Positions 55,520-64,000 are shown, counted from the stretch's first letter. The stretch is DNA of 64,000 nucleotides from Phycisphaera sp. (GCA_020639255.1 JACKGZ010000004.1:124001-188000), one strand, 5' to 3'. Notes: generated by a model from the sequence alone, not told the origin. Made by a program: numbers and translations.

Positions 55520-56515
55520 ATGGCGACCAAGGTACGGTATGACTGGACGCTGCTCCGTGCCGGGCGATTCCTGCTCGACGGCGGCGGCATGTTCGGCATC
55601 ATCCCGCGCAGCGTCTGGTCTCGCACCATCGAGACCGACGACCGCAACCGCATCACGCTCTGGCACAACGCCCTGCTGCTCCGCGGCGGCGGGCGAACCA
55701 TCCTCATTGAGGCAGGCACGGGCGACAAGCTCGACGCGAAGATGTCCGAGATCTTCGGCCTCGACGGGCGGACGATTGAGCACGCCGTCCAGGACGCGGG
55801 CGTCGACCCCGCCGATGTGAACACGGCGGTCGTGAGCCACCTGCACTTCGACCACGCGGGCGGGCTGACGCGACGGGCGCGGGGCTCCGAGACCCCCGAC
55901 TGGATCGCCGGCAAGGGCGAGGCCTCGGGCGATCAGAACGAGGTCTGCTTTACGTTCCCCAACGCTGAGGTCGTCGCGCAGCGTCAGGAGTGGAACGACG
56001 CGATCGCCAACGACGCGGTCATGACGCGGACGTACTACCGCGACCATCTGCTGCCGCTGGAGATCCCGCTGGCAGGCGAGAGGCCGCGGCTCCGGCTCGT
56101 CGAGAGCCCGATCCCCTTCCCGCACGACCAGCGCCCCCACCGCGACGACACCCCCACCTCGCCCGTCCGCAACCGCCGGACCGAGATCGCGCCGGGGCTA
56201 TTCGTCTTTCTCGTCCCCGGGCACACCTGGGGCCAGCAAGCGATCATGTTCGAGGACACCGAGGGCCGGACGATGGTCTTCACGCCCGACGTGATGCCCA
56301 CCCACCACCACCTGGGGCAGGCCTACAGCCTCGGATACGACGTCGAGCCCTACACGAGCATGCTGACCAAGCACTGGTTCCTGAGCGAGGCCGCAGCTGG
56401 CAACTGGCACCTCGTCCTCGACCACGACCCCGGAAACCCGGTGTTCACGGTCGGTCAGGGCTCTCGGGGCTGGTTCGAGCTCACCCAGACGGGCCTGACC
56501 GGCCAGGGCTGGTGA
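55520..56515 (+). CDS. Metallo-beta-lactamase-fold hydrolase, YtnP-like
   Basis: The product is 331 aa. The zinc motif is SHLHFDHAGGL (HxHxDH, near residue 112), then VPGHTWGQQAIMF with another histidine, an aspartate in FTPDVMPTHHHLGQ, and a final histidine in LDHDP. The order suits the YtnP/lactonase-like branch, which includes N-acyl-homoserine lactonases, but the substrate is not defined. It is divergent from the GNAT gene. Confidence 0.9.
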   Translation: MATKVRYDWTLLRAGRFLLDGGGMFGIIPRSVWSRTIETDDRNRITLWHNALLLRGGGRTILIEAGTGDKLDAKMSEIFGLDGRTIEHAVQDAGVDPADVNTAVVSHLHFDHAGGLTRRARGSETPDWIAGKGEASGDQNEVCFTFPNAEVVAQRQEWNDAIANDAVMTRTYYRDHLLPLEIPLAGERPRLRLVESPIPFPHDQRPHRDDTPTSPVRNRRTEIAPGLFVFLVPGHTWGQQAIMFEDTEGRTMVFTPDVMPTHHHLGQAYSLGYDVEPYTSMLTKHWFLSEAAAGNWHLVLDHDPGNPVFTVGQGSRGWFELTQTGLTGQGW

Positions 56516-56537
56516 GGTTCCCTACCATCTGACAGCC

Positions 56538-57224
56538 GTGAGCGAGCATGCAGTTCAATCCGAGCCCGTCGTCGCCAAGAGCGACAAGCACGAGCTGGCG
56601 CCGCGAGCGCCCGGGCATGTCCGCGCGGGCGAGGCCAAGCCCGCCAAGCGGACCTTCATGGACCGCATCGAGGCCTTCATCAGCCGCCTCAGCACACGCA
56701 ACAACTTCTGGCACCGCGTCTGCTCGATGATCTTCCTGCCCTACGCGTTCCGCAGCGGGATCACGATGCGCCGCCTCGACGGCGACACCTTCCAGGCCGT
56801 GCTCCCATTCCGCAAGATCAACAAGAACTGGTACAACGCGATGGCCGGAGCCGCCCTGCTGGGCAACACCGAGATCGCCGGCGGGATGTACGTCTTCGGG
56901 TTCTGCGGCGGGGACTACACCGTCGTCTGCAAGAACCTCGAATACCGCTTCCTCCGCCCCTGCCTCGGTCCCGCGATCTACAAAATCCGCCCCAAGACCG
57001 ACATCGCTGCGCTCGTCAAAGAGGGCGGCGAGTTCGACGCGACCGTGCAGCTCGATATCTACCAGGCCATCAGCGACCCGCGCGACCGCAAGAAGCGCAA
57101 GAAGAAACTCGAGCAGCCCGAGGTCGAAGAGGTCGTCGAGAAAGAAAAACGCGTCGGCCGAGCAACCGCGATCTTCCACGCCACACCCAAGCTCCACCAG
57201 AAGAGCCGGGGACGTTTGCCTTAA
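56538..57224 (+). CDS. DUF4442-like hotdog-fold protein
   Basis: The product is 228 aa from GTG 56538. After a disordered basic start, residues about 50-175 resemble the hotdog thioesterase-like DUF4442: ITMRRLDGDTFQAVLPFRKI, NWYNAMAGAALLGNTEIAGG. The catalytic residue is not certain. The C-terminal 50 residues are very basic and Glu/Lys-rich. It is 23 bp after the metallo-beta-lactamase gene and probably in one transcript. Confidence 0.72.
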   Translation: MSEHAVQSEPVVAKSDKHELAPRAPGHVRAGEAKPAKRTFMDRIEAFISRLSTRNNFWHRVCSMIFLPYAFRSGITMRRLDGDTFQAVLPFRKINKNWYNAMAGAALLGNTEIAGGMYVFGFCGGDYTVVCKNLEYRFLRPCLGPAIYKIRPKTDIAALVKEGGEFDATVQLDIYQAISDPRDRKKRKKKLEQPEVEEVVEKEKRVGRATAIFHATPKLHQKSRGRLP

Positions 57225-57237
57225 TTCGATTCAACAT

Positions 57238-57286
57238 AAAAAAAGCCGAAGGACCACGGCCCTCCTCCAAGCCATGGTCCTTCGGC
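57238..57286 (-). terminator. Intrinsic terminator of the exported C15-like gene
   Basis: Arms 57245-57256 and 57275-57286 form a perfect 12-bp stem (GCCGAAGGACCA/TGGTCCTTCGGC) with an 18-nt loop. Seven A residues at 57238-57244 become the U-tract on the minus strand. It lies 16 bases beyond the stop codon of the minus-strand gene. Confidence 0.9.
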
Positions 57287-57301
57287 AAAAGCTGACGCCA
57301 G

Positions 57302-58159
57302 TTATCGTCGGCGTCGCACGATGGCCGTCGCACTCAGTGCAATGAACACCGCCCCCCCGGGCGGCGACGGAATCACAGTGTCGAGATACCCGGTCAGCTG
57401 ATTCAACGAGATCTCGGTCGCGGCCTCGGCCGCCTCGAGCGTCGTGTCGATGCCGACATGGATGTGACCAGCCGCGAACGTGCGGAATTGCGCGTCGGCT
57501 GAGTCGTTGTTCATCTTGTGCATCAGGCTGTGAAGCCCGATGAATTCGGACAGGAACCGCCCGCCCCCGTTGTTGTCGATGAAGGCGTCCACGCCGATGC
57601 CTGCATCGTTCACTGCGTCCATGATGGCGTTCGTCGGCAGCGAGCTCTGGTACCACTCATCGGGCACGAGCGATTGGAAGATCGGCATATCCTCGGTCGG
57701 GCGACGCACGCCGTCGTAATCCGCAAGCCAGCCCCGTGTGTCGTGCATCTGGAGCTGGCCCTCGATCTCCCAGTTGCTGCCCGCAGCCCCTCGGCTGAAG
57801 GTCATGATCGCCAGCGGGTTGATCTCGGGCAGGATCCGCGCCCAGTCGGCGCTGGTGTCCTGGTAGTCGACCTCGAAGTCGCCCTCGCCCTTGCCCCAGT
57901 TCGGACCGGTCTGGCCCGGGAACTCGGGGAAGAAGGCGTAGATGTTGTACCCGGTGTTGTTCCAGTTCTCACCGATCCAGCCGCCCGGATTCTGGTCCGG
58001 ATTGGTCGAGAACGCGCGGAGCATGTTGTTGGTCTGGGGCCAGTAGCCGGTGAGGAGGATGTTCCGGGTGAAGTTCTCCTGAGCCCCCGCGACACCGCAG
58101 GCCAGTAGCCCGCCGAGACCGAGGACACAGACACCCAAAGACTTCGTGCGTAAACCCAC
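57302..58159 (-). CDS. Exported pyroglutamyl-peptidase-like (C15) protein with PEP-CTERM-like tail
   Basis: I choose GTG 58159 (285 aa) because GGTGGAG precedes it and it starts a clean signal peptide (TKSLGVCVLGLGGLLACGVAGAQ). NILLTGYWPQTNNMLRAF resembles the C15 start VTGFEPFGG..NP. GRFLSEFIGLHSLMH aligns with the C15 nucleophile region GT[FY]xCN, where serine stands for cysteine, and AGHIHVG matches the active histidine region. The C-terminus (IPSPPGGAVFIALSATAIVRRRR) is a PEP-CTERM-like sorting tail. I infer a secreted, sorted, possibly non-peptidase relative. An ATG at 58195 is an alternative start. Confidence 0.65.
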   Translation of the reverse strand: MGLRTKSLGVCVLGLGGLLACGVAGAQENFTRNILLTGYWPQTNNMLRAFSTNPDQNPGGWIGENWNNTGYNIYAFFPEFPGQTGPNWGKGEGDFEVDYQDTSADWARILPEINPLAIMTFSRGAAGSNWEIEGQLQMHDTRGWLADYDGVRRPTEDMPIFQSLVPDEWYQSSLPTNAIMDAVNDAGIGVDAFIDNNGGGRFLSEFIGLHSLMHKMNNDSADAQFRTFAAGHIHVGIDTTLEAAEAATEISLNQLTGYLDTVIPSPPGGAVFIALSATAIVRRRR

Positions 58160-58307
58160 TCGGAACTCCACCCACTCGCCTGACTCGGAACGCATCCGGC
58201 AGAAACGCCGGCACCCCCAACCTAGCACAATTCTGTGCCCACGCAAGGAGAGTTCCCCATCTTCTCACCCCCTTCACGGGCCACGGAGTCCCCTAGACTG
58301 CCCACCG

Positions 58308-59558
58308 ATGCCCAAAACGCCTCCCCGATCGCTGGGCCCCACCGGATGGGCCGTCTACCTCGGCTGCTCGTGGACGTGGTGCATCGGGATGTTCCTGCCC
58401 GCCCTGCTCATCCGCGACCTCGGGTTCTGGGGGTACGTCGTGTTCGCCGTGCCCAACGTCGTCGGAGCGGCGGCAATGGGCTGGGTGCTCAAGTCGCCCG
58501 AGTCGAGCCGGAGACTGGTGGGAGATCACCGACCCGCGGCGGTCATGTTCTCGCGGGTGACGATCTTCTTTCACGAGTTCTGGATCGCCTGGCTCTTTGG
58601 CTTCGCGGCCTTCACGCTCGGATGGTCGAACTGGAACCCGATTATCGTGGTTGCAATCGCGGCGCTGCTGATGACTGCGCAGTCATTCGGTGAGGGGGAC
58701 AAGTCGCTCCATGTACAAGCCATCGTCGTCTGGATCGTCTCGGCGTTGCTTCTGCTTGTGCTGGTCATCAAGCAACCTCTCGAACCGACACCGAGCGAGC
58801 AGCTCCCCGCTGTACCATTCTCGAAGGACGTCCTCTGGCTCGCGCCCGCGAGCATCTTCGGGTTTCTGTTCTGTCCGTATCTCGACCTCACCTTCCACCG
58901 TGCCCGTCGATCATCACCAACCCCATCGGCCTCGCGTGTGGCATTCGGGCTCGGGTTCGGTGTGTTCTTTTTCTCGATGATCGTGCTCACCGTGCTCTAT
59001 GCAGGTCCGATCGCCGTGCTCACCGATCGTGACCCCGATACGTTCGCCCGCAACACGATCCCAATCGTGGGACTGCTTCTAGCTGCACACTTCCTCACTC
59101 AGATGCTCTTTACCACAGGCGTGCACCGACGCGAGTTCCTCCCAAACGAACGCACACGCCCGGGCCTGTTCGCATGGCACCAGTTTGTAACGATCATGGT
59201 CGTCTGCCTTGGTCTGCTGGCGGGTATAAGGCCCGAATGGCCCGCGACAATCACCAATTGGTTCGATATGACCTCGGGCGAGATCATCTACCGTGCCTTC
59301 CTCACCTTCTACGGCCTCATCTTCCCAACCTACGTCTATCTCAACGTCTGGAACGTCCGAGGCCGCTGCCTGCGCACACGCACGCAACGGAGCACGCTTG
59401 TGACAATCATCGCGATCGTGCTCGCCTCGCCCTTCTTCTTCATGGGTTTCTTTGTTCGCGACGAACGCTACATCCCCGCGGGGGTGGCGATCCTGCTCGC
59501 CGCCAAGTTCTTTACGGGGAGCGAGGACCGCCCAAGGCCTCTTGCGCAGCCCGCCTGA
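58308..59558 (+). CDS. Polytopic membrane protein, function unknown
   Basis: The product is 416 aa from ATG 58308. About eleven hydrophobic segments are visible through the whole length, for example GWAVYLGCSWTWCIGMFLPA, VFAVPNVVGAAAMGWVL, and FLTFYGLIFPTYVYLNVW. The N-terminal segments faintly resemble sodium/solute symporter-like (SSS) proteins. It is divergent from the C15-like gene and overlaps the end of queG by 47 bases. Confidence 0.78.
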   Translation: MPKTPPRSLGPTGWAVYLGCSWTWCIGMFLPALLIRDLGFWGYVVFAVPNVVGAAAMGWVLKSPESSRRLVGDHRPAAVMFSRVTIFFHEFWIAWLFGFAAFTLGWSNWNPIIVVAIAALLMTAQSFGEGDKSLHVQAIVVWIVSALLLLVLVIKQPLEPTPSEQLPAVPFSKDVLWLAPASIFGFLFCPYLDLTFHRARRSSPTPSASRVAFGLGFGVFFFSMIVLTVLYAGPIAVLTDRDPDTFARNTIPIVGLLLAAHFLTQMLFTTGVHRREFLPNERTRPGLFAWHQFVTIMVVCLGLLAGIRPEWPATITNWFDMTSGEIIYRAFLTFYGLIFPTYVYLNVWNVRGRCLRTRTQRSTLVTIIAIVLASPFFFMGFFVRDERYIPAGVAILLAAKFFTGSEDRPRPLAQPA

Positions 59559-60582
59559 GCTGATCGGGCTCTGAATCGTCCGAGGCGATCTCCTGCAACA
59601 TTGCTTGCAGCTCCGGGAGTTCCTGCTTCTTGAGAGCATTGCCCGCGGCGATCGCGGCGTTCCGGCGGAACTGCTCCAGCTTGATCCGCTTGAGCGGGCT
59701 CGTCTTGAGCGCCTCCTGCCGCGCATCCCTGTCCCAGTTCAGAACGCTCAGCAGATCGAACGAACTCTCGCCCGAGCGGTACGACGCGCGGGGCTCATCG
59801 CTCGGCTGGCCGGGCCTTGGCGAGTTGTGCGGGCAGACCTCCTGGCAGATGTCGCAGCCGGCGATCCAGTCGCCCATGTTGTGCGCCAGTTGCGGATCGA
59901 TGTCCGAATCGTGCTCGATGGTCAGGTAGCTGATGCACCTGCGCGCATCGACGCTGTAGGGCGAAATCGCCTTCGTCGGGCAGGCGTCGATGCAGCGCGT
60001 GCAGCTGCCGCAGTGGTCGTCGTACACCGGCTGATCAGGCAGCGGACGGAGTTTGAGCGTCGTCAGAAACCCGCCGAGCAGCATCCACGACCCGAGCCGC
60101 GGGTTGATCACGAGCGTGTGCTTGGCGAACCACCCCAGGCCCGCCTTGGCCGCCAGCTCGCGCTCGTTGATGGGCACCGTGTCGACGAACGAGCGGAACG
60201 CCTGCCCGGGCCACTTCACGCGGGCGGCGTCGCACACGTTGTGCAGGCGCTGCTTCATCACGCGGTGGTAGTCCTTGCCCCGGGCGTACCGTGCGAGCCT
60301 GCCCCGCCTCGGATCGATCTCATCGGGCCCGTCGTCGCGCGAGGCGTAGAGGTCGGCGACCATGACAACCGACTGCGCGCCGTCCCAGACGGAGTTCGGG
60401 TCGCACCACGATTCGTACTGCTCTTCGAGGTAGGCCATCTCGCCGTGCTTGCCGGCATCGAGCCACTCACGGAACTCGGCCTGCCTCGTCGGCGGCGCAG
60501 CCTCACAAACGCCGGCGAGCGCGAAGCCCTGGCGTTTGCATTCGTCGAGAATCCATTGCGTCGCGCCCGGAGCGCCGGCCAT
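59512..60582 (-). CDS. queG: Epoxyqueuosine reductase QueG
   Basis: QueG reduces epoxyqueuosine to queuosine in tRNA with cobalamin and two [4Fe-4S] clusters. The 356-aa protein has DTVPINERELAAKAGLGWFAKHT, cluster motifs CGSCTRCIDACP and CDICQEVCP, and a HEAT-like C-terminus. ATG 60582 has GGAGG seven bases upstream. It lies 22 bp after the sugar isomerase gene on the same strand. The 3' end overlaps the convergent membrane-protein gene by 47 bases. Confidence 0.95.
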   Translation of the reverse strand: MAGAPGATQWILDECKRQGFALAGVCEAAPPTRQAEFREWLDAGKHGEMAYLEEQYESWCDPNSVWDGAQSVVMVADLYASRDDGPDEIDPRRGRLARYARGKDYHRVMKQRLHNVCDAARVKWPGQAFRSFVDTVPINERELAAKAGLGWFAKHTLVINPRLGSWMLLGGFLTTLKLRPLPDQPVYDDHCGSCTRCIDACPTKAISPYSVDARRCISYLTIEHDSDIDPQLAHNMGDWIAGCDICQEVCPHNSPRPGQPSDEPRASYRSGESSFDLLSVLNWDRDARQEALKTSPLKRIKLEQFRRNAAIAAGNALKKQELPELQAMLQEIASDDSEPDQLRRAAQEALGGPRSP

Positions 60583-60604
60583 CGCTCGGCCTCCAGTCTC
60601 TGGC

Positions 60605-61453
60605 TCAGGCGACCGCCATCGCGCCCTTGGTCAGGCCCGCCCAGTCGCAGAGCCTGCGCACCGCGATCGGGAGCACCTCCTCGATCGGCACGAGCCCCTC
60701 GTACCACGCGGCCTCCCACTCGAACACCACTGGGCCTGACCAGCGGCTCCGCTCGAGCTGACGCACGAAGGGCTCGACCGGGATCTCGCCGTCACCCACC
60801 TGCACGGGCTGGTCGTCGCCTCGGTCCTTGACGCGGACAAGCCGCAGCTTGCTGCGAAGGAAGCCGGTCATCTGCTCGGGCGTGTCGCCCGCGACGTGTC
60901 CAAGGGCGACGTCGTAGGACGCGCCGATGAGCGTGGTGTCGACCGCGCCCACGAGCTCGGCGAGCTGCTCGGCGGTCGAGAAGTCGCCGCCGTTCTCGAC
61001 GACGACCATCGTGCCCGTGTTGCGGGCGTGGTCGCAGGCGAGCCTGAGACGCCCGGCGATCCGCTTGAACGCGGCCTTGTAAGTCTCGCGCCCCTGCTTC
61101 TCGAAGCCGAACACCCGGACCATCGGACAGTCGAGCTGAGCAGCGAGGTCGATCGCACGCTTGGCCTGACGCACCTCGGCCTCGGTGTCGAAGAGGTAGC
61201 CCACCACCGGCGGAAAGACGACCGAGTCGAACTTCACACCCGTCGCTAGACAGGTCGCCTTGAGGCCCGCGACTTCAAGCAGGCCCCGGGTCTTGGACTC
61301 GTCGGAGAGGAAGGGGTCGCAGGCGAGCTCGAGGGCCCGGACGCCCCCGGTGCGGAGCTCGATGCCGTCGCACCCGGCGGCCTCGGCGATCGCGACCGCC
61401 TCGGCGAGCGTCCTCTTCGGGCAGGCCAGCGTGCTCATCGCGATCTCGATCAT
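60605..61453 (-). CDS. Sugar phosphate isomerase/epimerase family protein
   Basis: The product is 282 aa, a xylose-isomerase-like TIM barrel. Motifs include AEAAGCDGIELRTGG, MVVVENGGDFSTAEQL (metal glutamate), IGASYDVALGHVAGD, LVRVKDRGDD and VVFEWEAAWYEG. ATG 61453 follows GGAG by seven bases. The substrate is unknown. It is the first gene of an operon with queG. Confidence 0.88.
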   Translation of the reverse strand: MIEIAMSTLACPKRTLAEAVAIAEAAGCDGIELRTGGVRALELACDPFLSDESKTRGLLEVAGLKATCLATGVKFDSVVFPPVVGYLFDTEAEVRQAKRAIDLAAQLDCPMVRVFGFEKQGRETYKAAFKRIAGRLRLACDHARNTGTMVVVENGGDFSTAEQLAELVGAVDTTLIGASYDVALGHVAGDTPEQMTGFLRSKLRLVRVKDRGDDQPVQVGDGEIPVEPFVRQLERSRWSGPVVFEWEAAWYEGLVPIEEVLPIAVRRLCDWAGLTKGAMAVA

Positions 61454-61668
61454 CGAAGACTCCTGTGGGGCCCAGCGGGGCGATCCCGGTCCGGGAACGA
61501 GGGGATGGTAATCCCGCCTCGGGCCCGGTCAAACCGCCCCGACCCGCCCATCCAGACCCAAATTCGGGCATTTCCTTGCCGAGGTGTCACAAAACGTCCC
61601 CAGCGACCGGTTCTGGATTGCAGGGTAGAGGTGTGTCGGCCACTTCCAGGCCGGCCGGGGGAGGTTTG

Positions 61669-61860
61669 GTGAAGCGTTTCCGGTCCATCTCGATCATCGC
61701 CCTGTTGGGAGCCGCGGCCTTCGCGTCTGTCGGCTGCGGCTCGACGATGCGCGACTGGTTCTACGCCAACCGTCAGCCCGGCTACACACCCGCACGCGAC
61801 ACTGACGCCTCCGCCGCGGTCTTCCGCAACGATACCTCTCCGCGCCAGACCCAGCCCTAG
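61669..61860 (+). CDS. Small lipoprotein
   Basis: The product is 63 aa from GTG 61669, with GGGGGAGG four bases upstream. KRFRSISIIALLGAAAFASV followed by GCGS is a lipoprotein signal with the cysteine at about residue 23. The mature part is only 40 residues and polar. It is too short for a family call. It lies 23 bp before the tryptophan dioxygenase gene on the same strand. Confidence 0.6.
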   Translation: MKRFRSISIIALLGAAAFASVGCGSTMRDWFYANRQPGYTPARDTDASAAVFRNDTSPRQTQP

Positions 61861-61883
61861 GGTTGCGTAGCGCGGAGGGAACG

Positions 61884-62699
61884 ATGAAACGAGCCGACAA
61901 CTACGCCGATTACCTTCGCCTTGACGTGCTGCTCAATGCGCAGACCGAGCTCTCGGATCCGCCCCACCACGACGAGATGCTCTTCATCATCCAGCACCAG
62001 ACCTCGGAGCTGTGGATGAAGCTGGTCATCCACGAGATGCGGGCCGCGATGGCGTTCATCCAGGCGGACGAACTCGAGAGCTGCTTCAAGATCCTGGCGC
62101 GCATCAAGCACATCCAGACGCAGCTGCTCAATCAGTGGTCGGTGCTCGCGACGCTGACGCCCTCGGAGTACGCGCAGTTCCGTCATGTGCTCGGCTCGGC
62201 CAGCGGCTTCCAGAGCCCGCAGTACCGCACGATCGAGTTCCTGATGGGCAACAAGTCCGAGCGCATGCTCCAGATGCACGAGAAGAAGCCCGCTGAATTC
62301 GCGGACCTCAAGGCCACGCTTGAGGCGCCGAGCATCTACGACGAATTCCTGCGATACCTGGGCCGAAAGGGCCTGCCGATCCCCGCCTCGCACACCGAAC
62401 GCGACTGGACCAAGCCCTACGAGATGTCGGAAGACGTGACCAAGGCCATCTGCACGATCTACGAGAACCCGGCCGACTATTGGGATGAGTACGAGATGTG
62501 CGAGAAGCTCATCGACGTCGAGGAAGCCTTCACCCTCTGGCGCTTCCGGCACATGAAGACCGTCGAGCGGATCATCGGCTACAAGACCGGCACCGGGGGC
62601 ACAGCGGGCGTCAGCTACCTCAAGCGGATCATCGAGCAGCAGTTCTTCCCCGAACTCTGGCACGTCCGCACGCTGATCAAGGACGTCACGTTCGAGTGA
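61884..62699 (+). CDS. kynA: Tryptophan 2,3-dioxygenase
   Basis: The haem enzyme opens the indole ring of tryptophan to N-formylkynurenine. The 271-aa protein starts at ATG 61884 after GGAGGGA. FIIQHQTSELWMKLVIHEMR has the active-site histidine, GSASGFQSPQYRTIEFL is the family signature, FRHMKTVERIIGYK the haem-ligand histidine, and TGGTAGVSYL the substrate loop. No other kynurenine genes are in the window. It converges on the histidine kinase gene with three bases between stops. Confidence 0.96.
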   Translation: MKRADNYADYLRLDVLLNAQTELSDPPHHDEMLFIIQHQTSELWMKLVIHEMRAAMAFIQADELESCFKILARIKHIQTQLLNQWSVLATLTPSEYAQFRHVLGSASGFQSPQYRTIEFLMGNKSERMLQMHEKKPAEFADLKATLEAPSIYDEFLRYLGRKGLPIPASHTERDWTKPYEMSEDVTKAICTIYENPADYWDEYEMCEKLIDVEEAFTLWRFRHMKTVERIIGYKTGTGGTAGVSYLKRIIEQQFFPELWHVRTLIKDVTFE

Positions 62700-62702
62700 T
62701 CG

Positions 62703-63560
62703 CTACTCAGGCGTTTCCGGCACGGGTAGGACGAGCGTGAACTCGGTGCCCCGCCCGAGTTCGGAGTGGACCTCGATTCGGCCGCCGTGCTCCTCGACGA
62801 TGCGCCGCGAGGTGGGCAGCCCGAGCCCCGTGCCGCCCGACTTGGTCGTGAAATAGGGCGTGAAGATCCGCTGGGTCGTCGCCTCGTCCATGCCGGGCCC
62901 GGTGTCGGCCACGCGCAGCCTGGCGACCGGGTGCCCGTCGTCCTCGCCCAGTTCCGTCCGCATGTAGATCTCGCGGGTGCCGGGCCTCTCTGCATCGCCC
63001 ATCGCCTGGAGGGCGTTGAGCAGCAGGTTCAGTACAGCCTGCTTGATGAGCGGCCCATCGACCAATGCCTCGACTCGTTGCGATGCTGGCGTCACGAATA
63101 TCCGCACACGCTGGCGCTCGGCCTGCGGGTGGAAGAAATCCGCGAGCTCATCGATCATCGCGTTGAGATCGGTCGGTGCGGGCGCGAGCTTCTTCTCGCC
63201 GGCAAAGTCGAGGAAGTCGGTGAGGATGTCCCTGAGTCTCTCGATCTCGCGCTGGAGCGTGCCGACGCGGCGTTCGAGCCGGCCGCGTTCTTCGTCGTTG
63301 CCCTGCAGCTCGGCGAGCGCCTCGGCCAAGAGCTGGATGTTGAGGCCGATCGTCGAGAGGGGGTTCTTGATCTCGTGGGCGAGGCCGCTGGTCATCGAGC
63401 CGAGTTCGGCGAGACGCTCGGCCGATCTGGCTCTTCGCTCGGCCCGCCGGACCAACGCGACCTGTTTGCGCCTGCGCGCGTGCGAGACCATCGCGGTGAG
63501 CACCGCTCCAGCGGCGAGACCTGCACTACCCGCAATGACCAGAGAAACCTCGCTCGACAT
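62703..63560 (-). CDS. Membrane-anchored sensor histidine kinase
   Basis: This gene encodes 285 aa. One N-terminal membrane segment (about residues 5-26) is followed by a short linker and a HisKA domain with GLAHEIKNPLS (phospho-histidine H62). HATPase boxes are present: NLLLNALQAM (N), ADTGPGMDE (G1), FTPYFTTKSGGTGLGLPTS (F and G2). There is no visible sensor domain, so input must come through the membrane or a partner. The nearest partner gene is the cold-shock gene 21 bp upstream; no response regulator is adjacent. Confidence 0.94.
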   Translation of the reverse strand: MSSEVSLVIAGSAGLAAGAVLTAMVSHARRRKQVALVRRAERRARSAERLAELGSMTSGLAHEIKNPLSTIGLNIQLLAEALAELQGNDEERGRLERRVGTLQREIERLRDILTDFLDFAGEKKLAPAPTDLNAMIDELADFFHPQAERQRVRIFVTPASQRVEALVDGPLIKQAVLNLLLNALQAMGDAERPGTREIYMRTELGEDDGHPVARLRVADTGPGMDEATTQRIFTPYFTTKSGGTGLGLPTSRRIVEEHGGRIEVHSELGRGTEFTLVLPVPETPE

Positions 63561-63581
63561 CACGTCAGGATAGGGAGGAAA

Positions 63582-63866
63582 TCACTGCCGACTGGTACGG
63601 GCGTGGGCACGCCTTGGAACGACATTGACCTCGACCGAGTCGTCGCGCACAACGCGAGTGGCCCGCCAACCCTTGTCGCTGTGTGAGGCGTCGTACTCGA
63701 CGGTGGAGCCGTCTTTGAGCGCCTTGAACCCATCGCCTTCGATGCAGGTGAAGTGGATGAAGATGTCCTGGCCCTCGGGACCGACCACAAAGCCGAATCC
63801 TTTGCGGGAATCGAACCATTTCACCACGCCGCGTGCGCTGACGATGTCATCCGTTGATTCAGACAT
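63582..63866 (-). CDS. Cold-shock domain protein with C-terminal extension
   Basis: The product is 94 aa from ATG 63866. GVVKWFDSRKGFGFVVG (RNP1) and QDIFIHFTCIEGDGFK (RNP2) mark the nucleic-acid-binding cold-shock fold; ordinary CspA-type proteins have about 70 aa. The extra C-terminal 25 residues are basic. It is probably in one operon with the histidine kinase. The 134 bases between it and the window end hold no recognisable gene. Confidence 0.92.
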   Translation of the reverse strand: MSESTDDIVSARGVVKWFDSRKGFGFVVGPEGQDIFIHFTCIEGDGFKALKDGSTVEYDASHSDKGWRATRVVRDDSVEVNVVPRRAHARTSRQ

Positions 63867-64000
63867 TCGGCAACCCCCCAAACCGCACGCGTCGATGTCA
63901 CGGGGTTTGAAGGTGCGAACCGGCACGAGAATCGGCCGCGACCAAGCCGGAGAAGCCGGCTATACCCCAGAGAATGGCACCGACCTGGCGGACTGAGCAC

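Overview
This window is about 64 kb of GC-rich, densely packed bacterial chromosome with roughly 60 protein genes. I see no rRNA, tRNA, CRISPR array, prophage or insertion sequence. The best guess at the source is a planctomycete, probably of the Phycisphaerae. The clues are an exported protein ending in a PEP-CTERM-like tail (proline/glycine box, hydrophobic stretch, four arginines), a Rho factor with a long disordered basic extension, a vWA/amidotransferase-like membrane protein beside a glutamine-rich partner, a complete mreBCD set, and many short palindromic repeats between genes. This is inference from gene content; no phylogeny was run.

Layout. 1-8 kb: a vWA membrane protein (cut by the window edge) and its glutamine-rich partner, trpD, then a sigma factor and membrane Ser/Thr kinase operon. 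8-14 kb: a coiled-coil envelope protein, mreBCD, a HAD phosphatase and a GlmU-like sugar nucleotidyltransferase. 14-18 kb: polA flanked by two AT-richer accessory genes, one a SUKH-like gene broken by an amber codon and one a nuclease-fold gene. 18-23 kb: an amidohydrolase, a serine hydrolase, prmC and a PAS-GAF-receiver protein. 24-33 kb: a Gld-type ABC exporter, a zinc-ribbon membrane protein, a DUF444 protein and an envelope operon. 33-39 kb: rho, coaE, a PH-domain protein, hpt, ppa and pgi. 39-40 kb: two AT-richer membrane genes. 40-45 kb: cupin, HMG-CoA lyase, two enoyl-CoA hydratases, ribD and ygfZ. 45-53.5 kb: an M42 peptidase, another hydratase, an acyl-CoA dehydrogenase and a pyruvate (or branched-chain 2-oxoacid) dehydrogenase E1alpha-E1beta-E2 operon. 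53.5-64 kb: a YedK/HMCES peptidase, GNAT, metallo-beta-lactamase and DUF4442-like genes, the exported C15-like protein, queG, a sugar isomerase, a lipoprotein, tryptophan 2,3-dioxygenase, a histidine kinase and a cold-shock protein.

How the genes work together. Most are housekeeping genes in short operons with ATGA, GTGA or TGATG stop/start overlaps. The 40-50 kb part looks catabolic: HMG-CoA lyase, hydratases, acyl-CoA dehydrogenase and 2-oxoacid dehydrogenase fit leucine or other branched acyl-CoA oxidation feeding acetyl-CoA.

The unusual material is at gene boundaries. There are at least five kinds of palindromic repeat. One lies in frame inside polA in the loop just before the catalytic HDE motif, and one supplies the C-terminus and stop codon of the E1alpha gene. 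AT-richer small genes are wedged beside conserved ones. A C15-peptidase-like exported protein appears to carry serine where the catalytic cysteine should be. I do not see a clear new multi-gene defence system.
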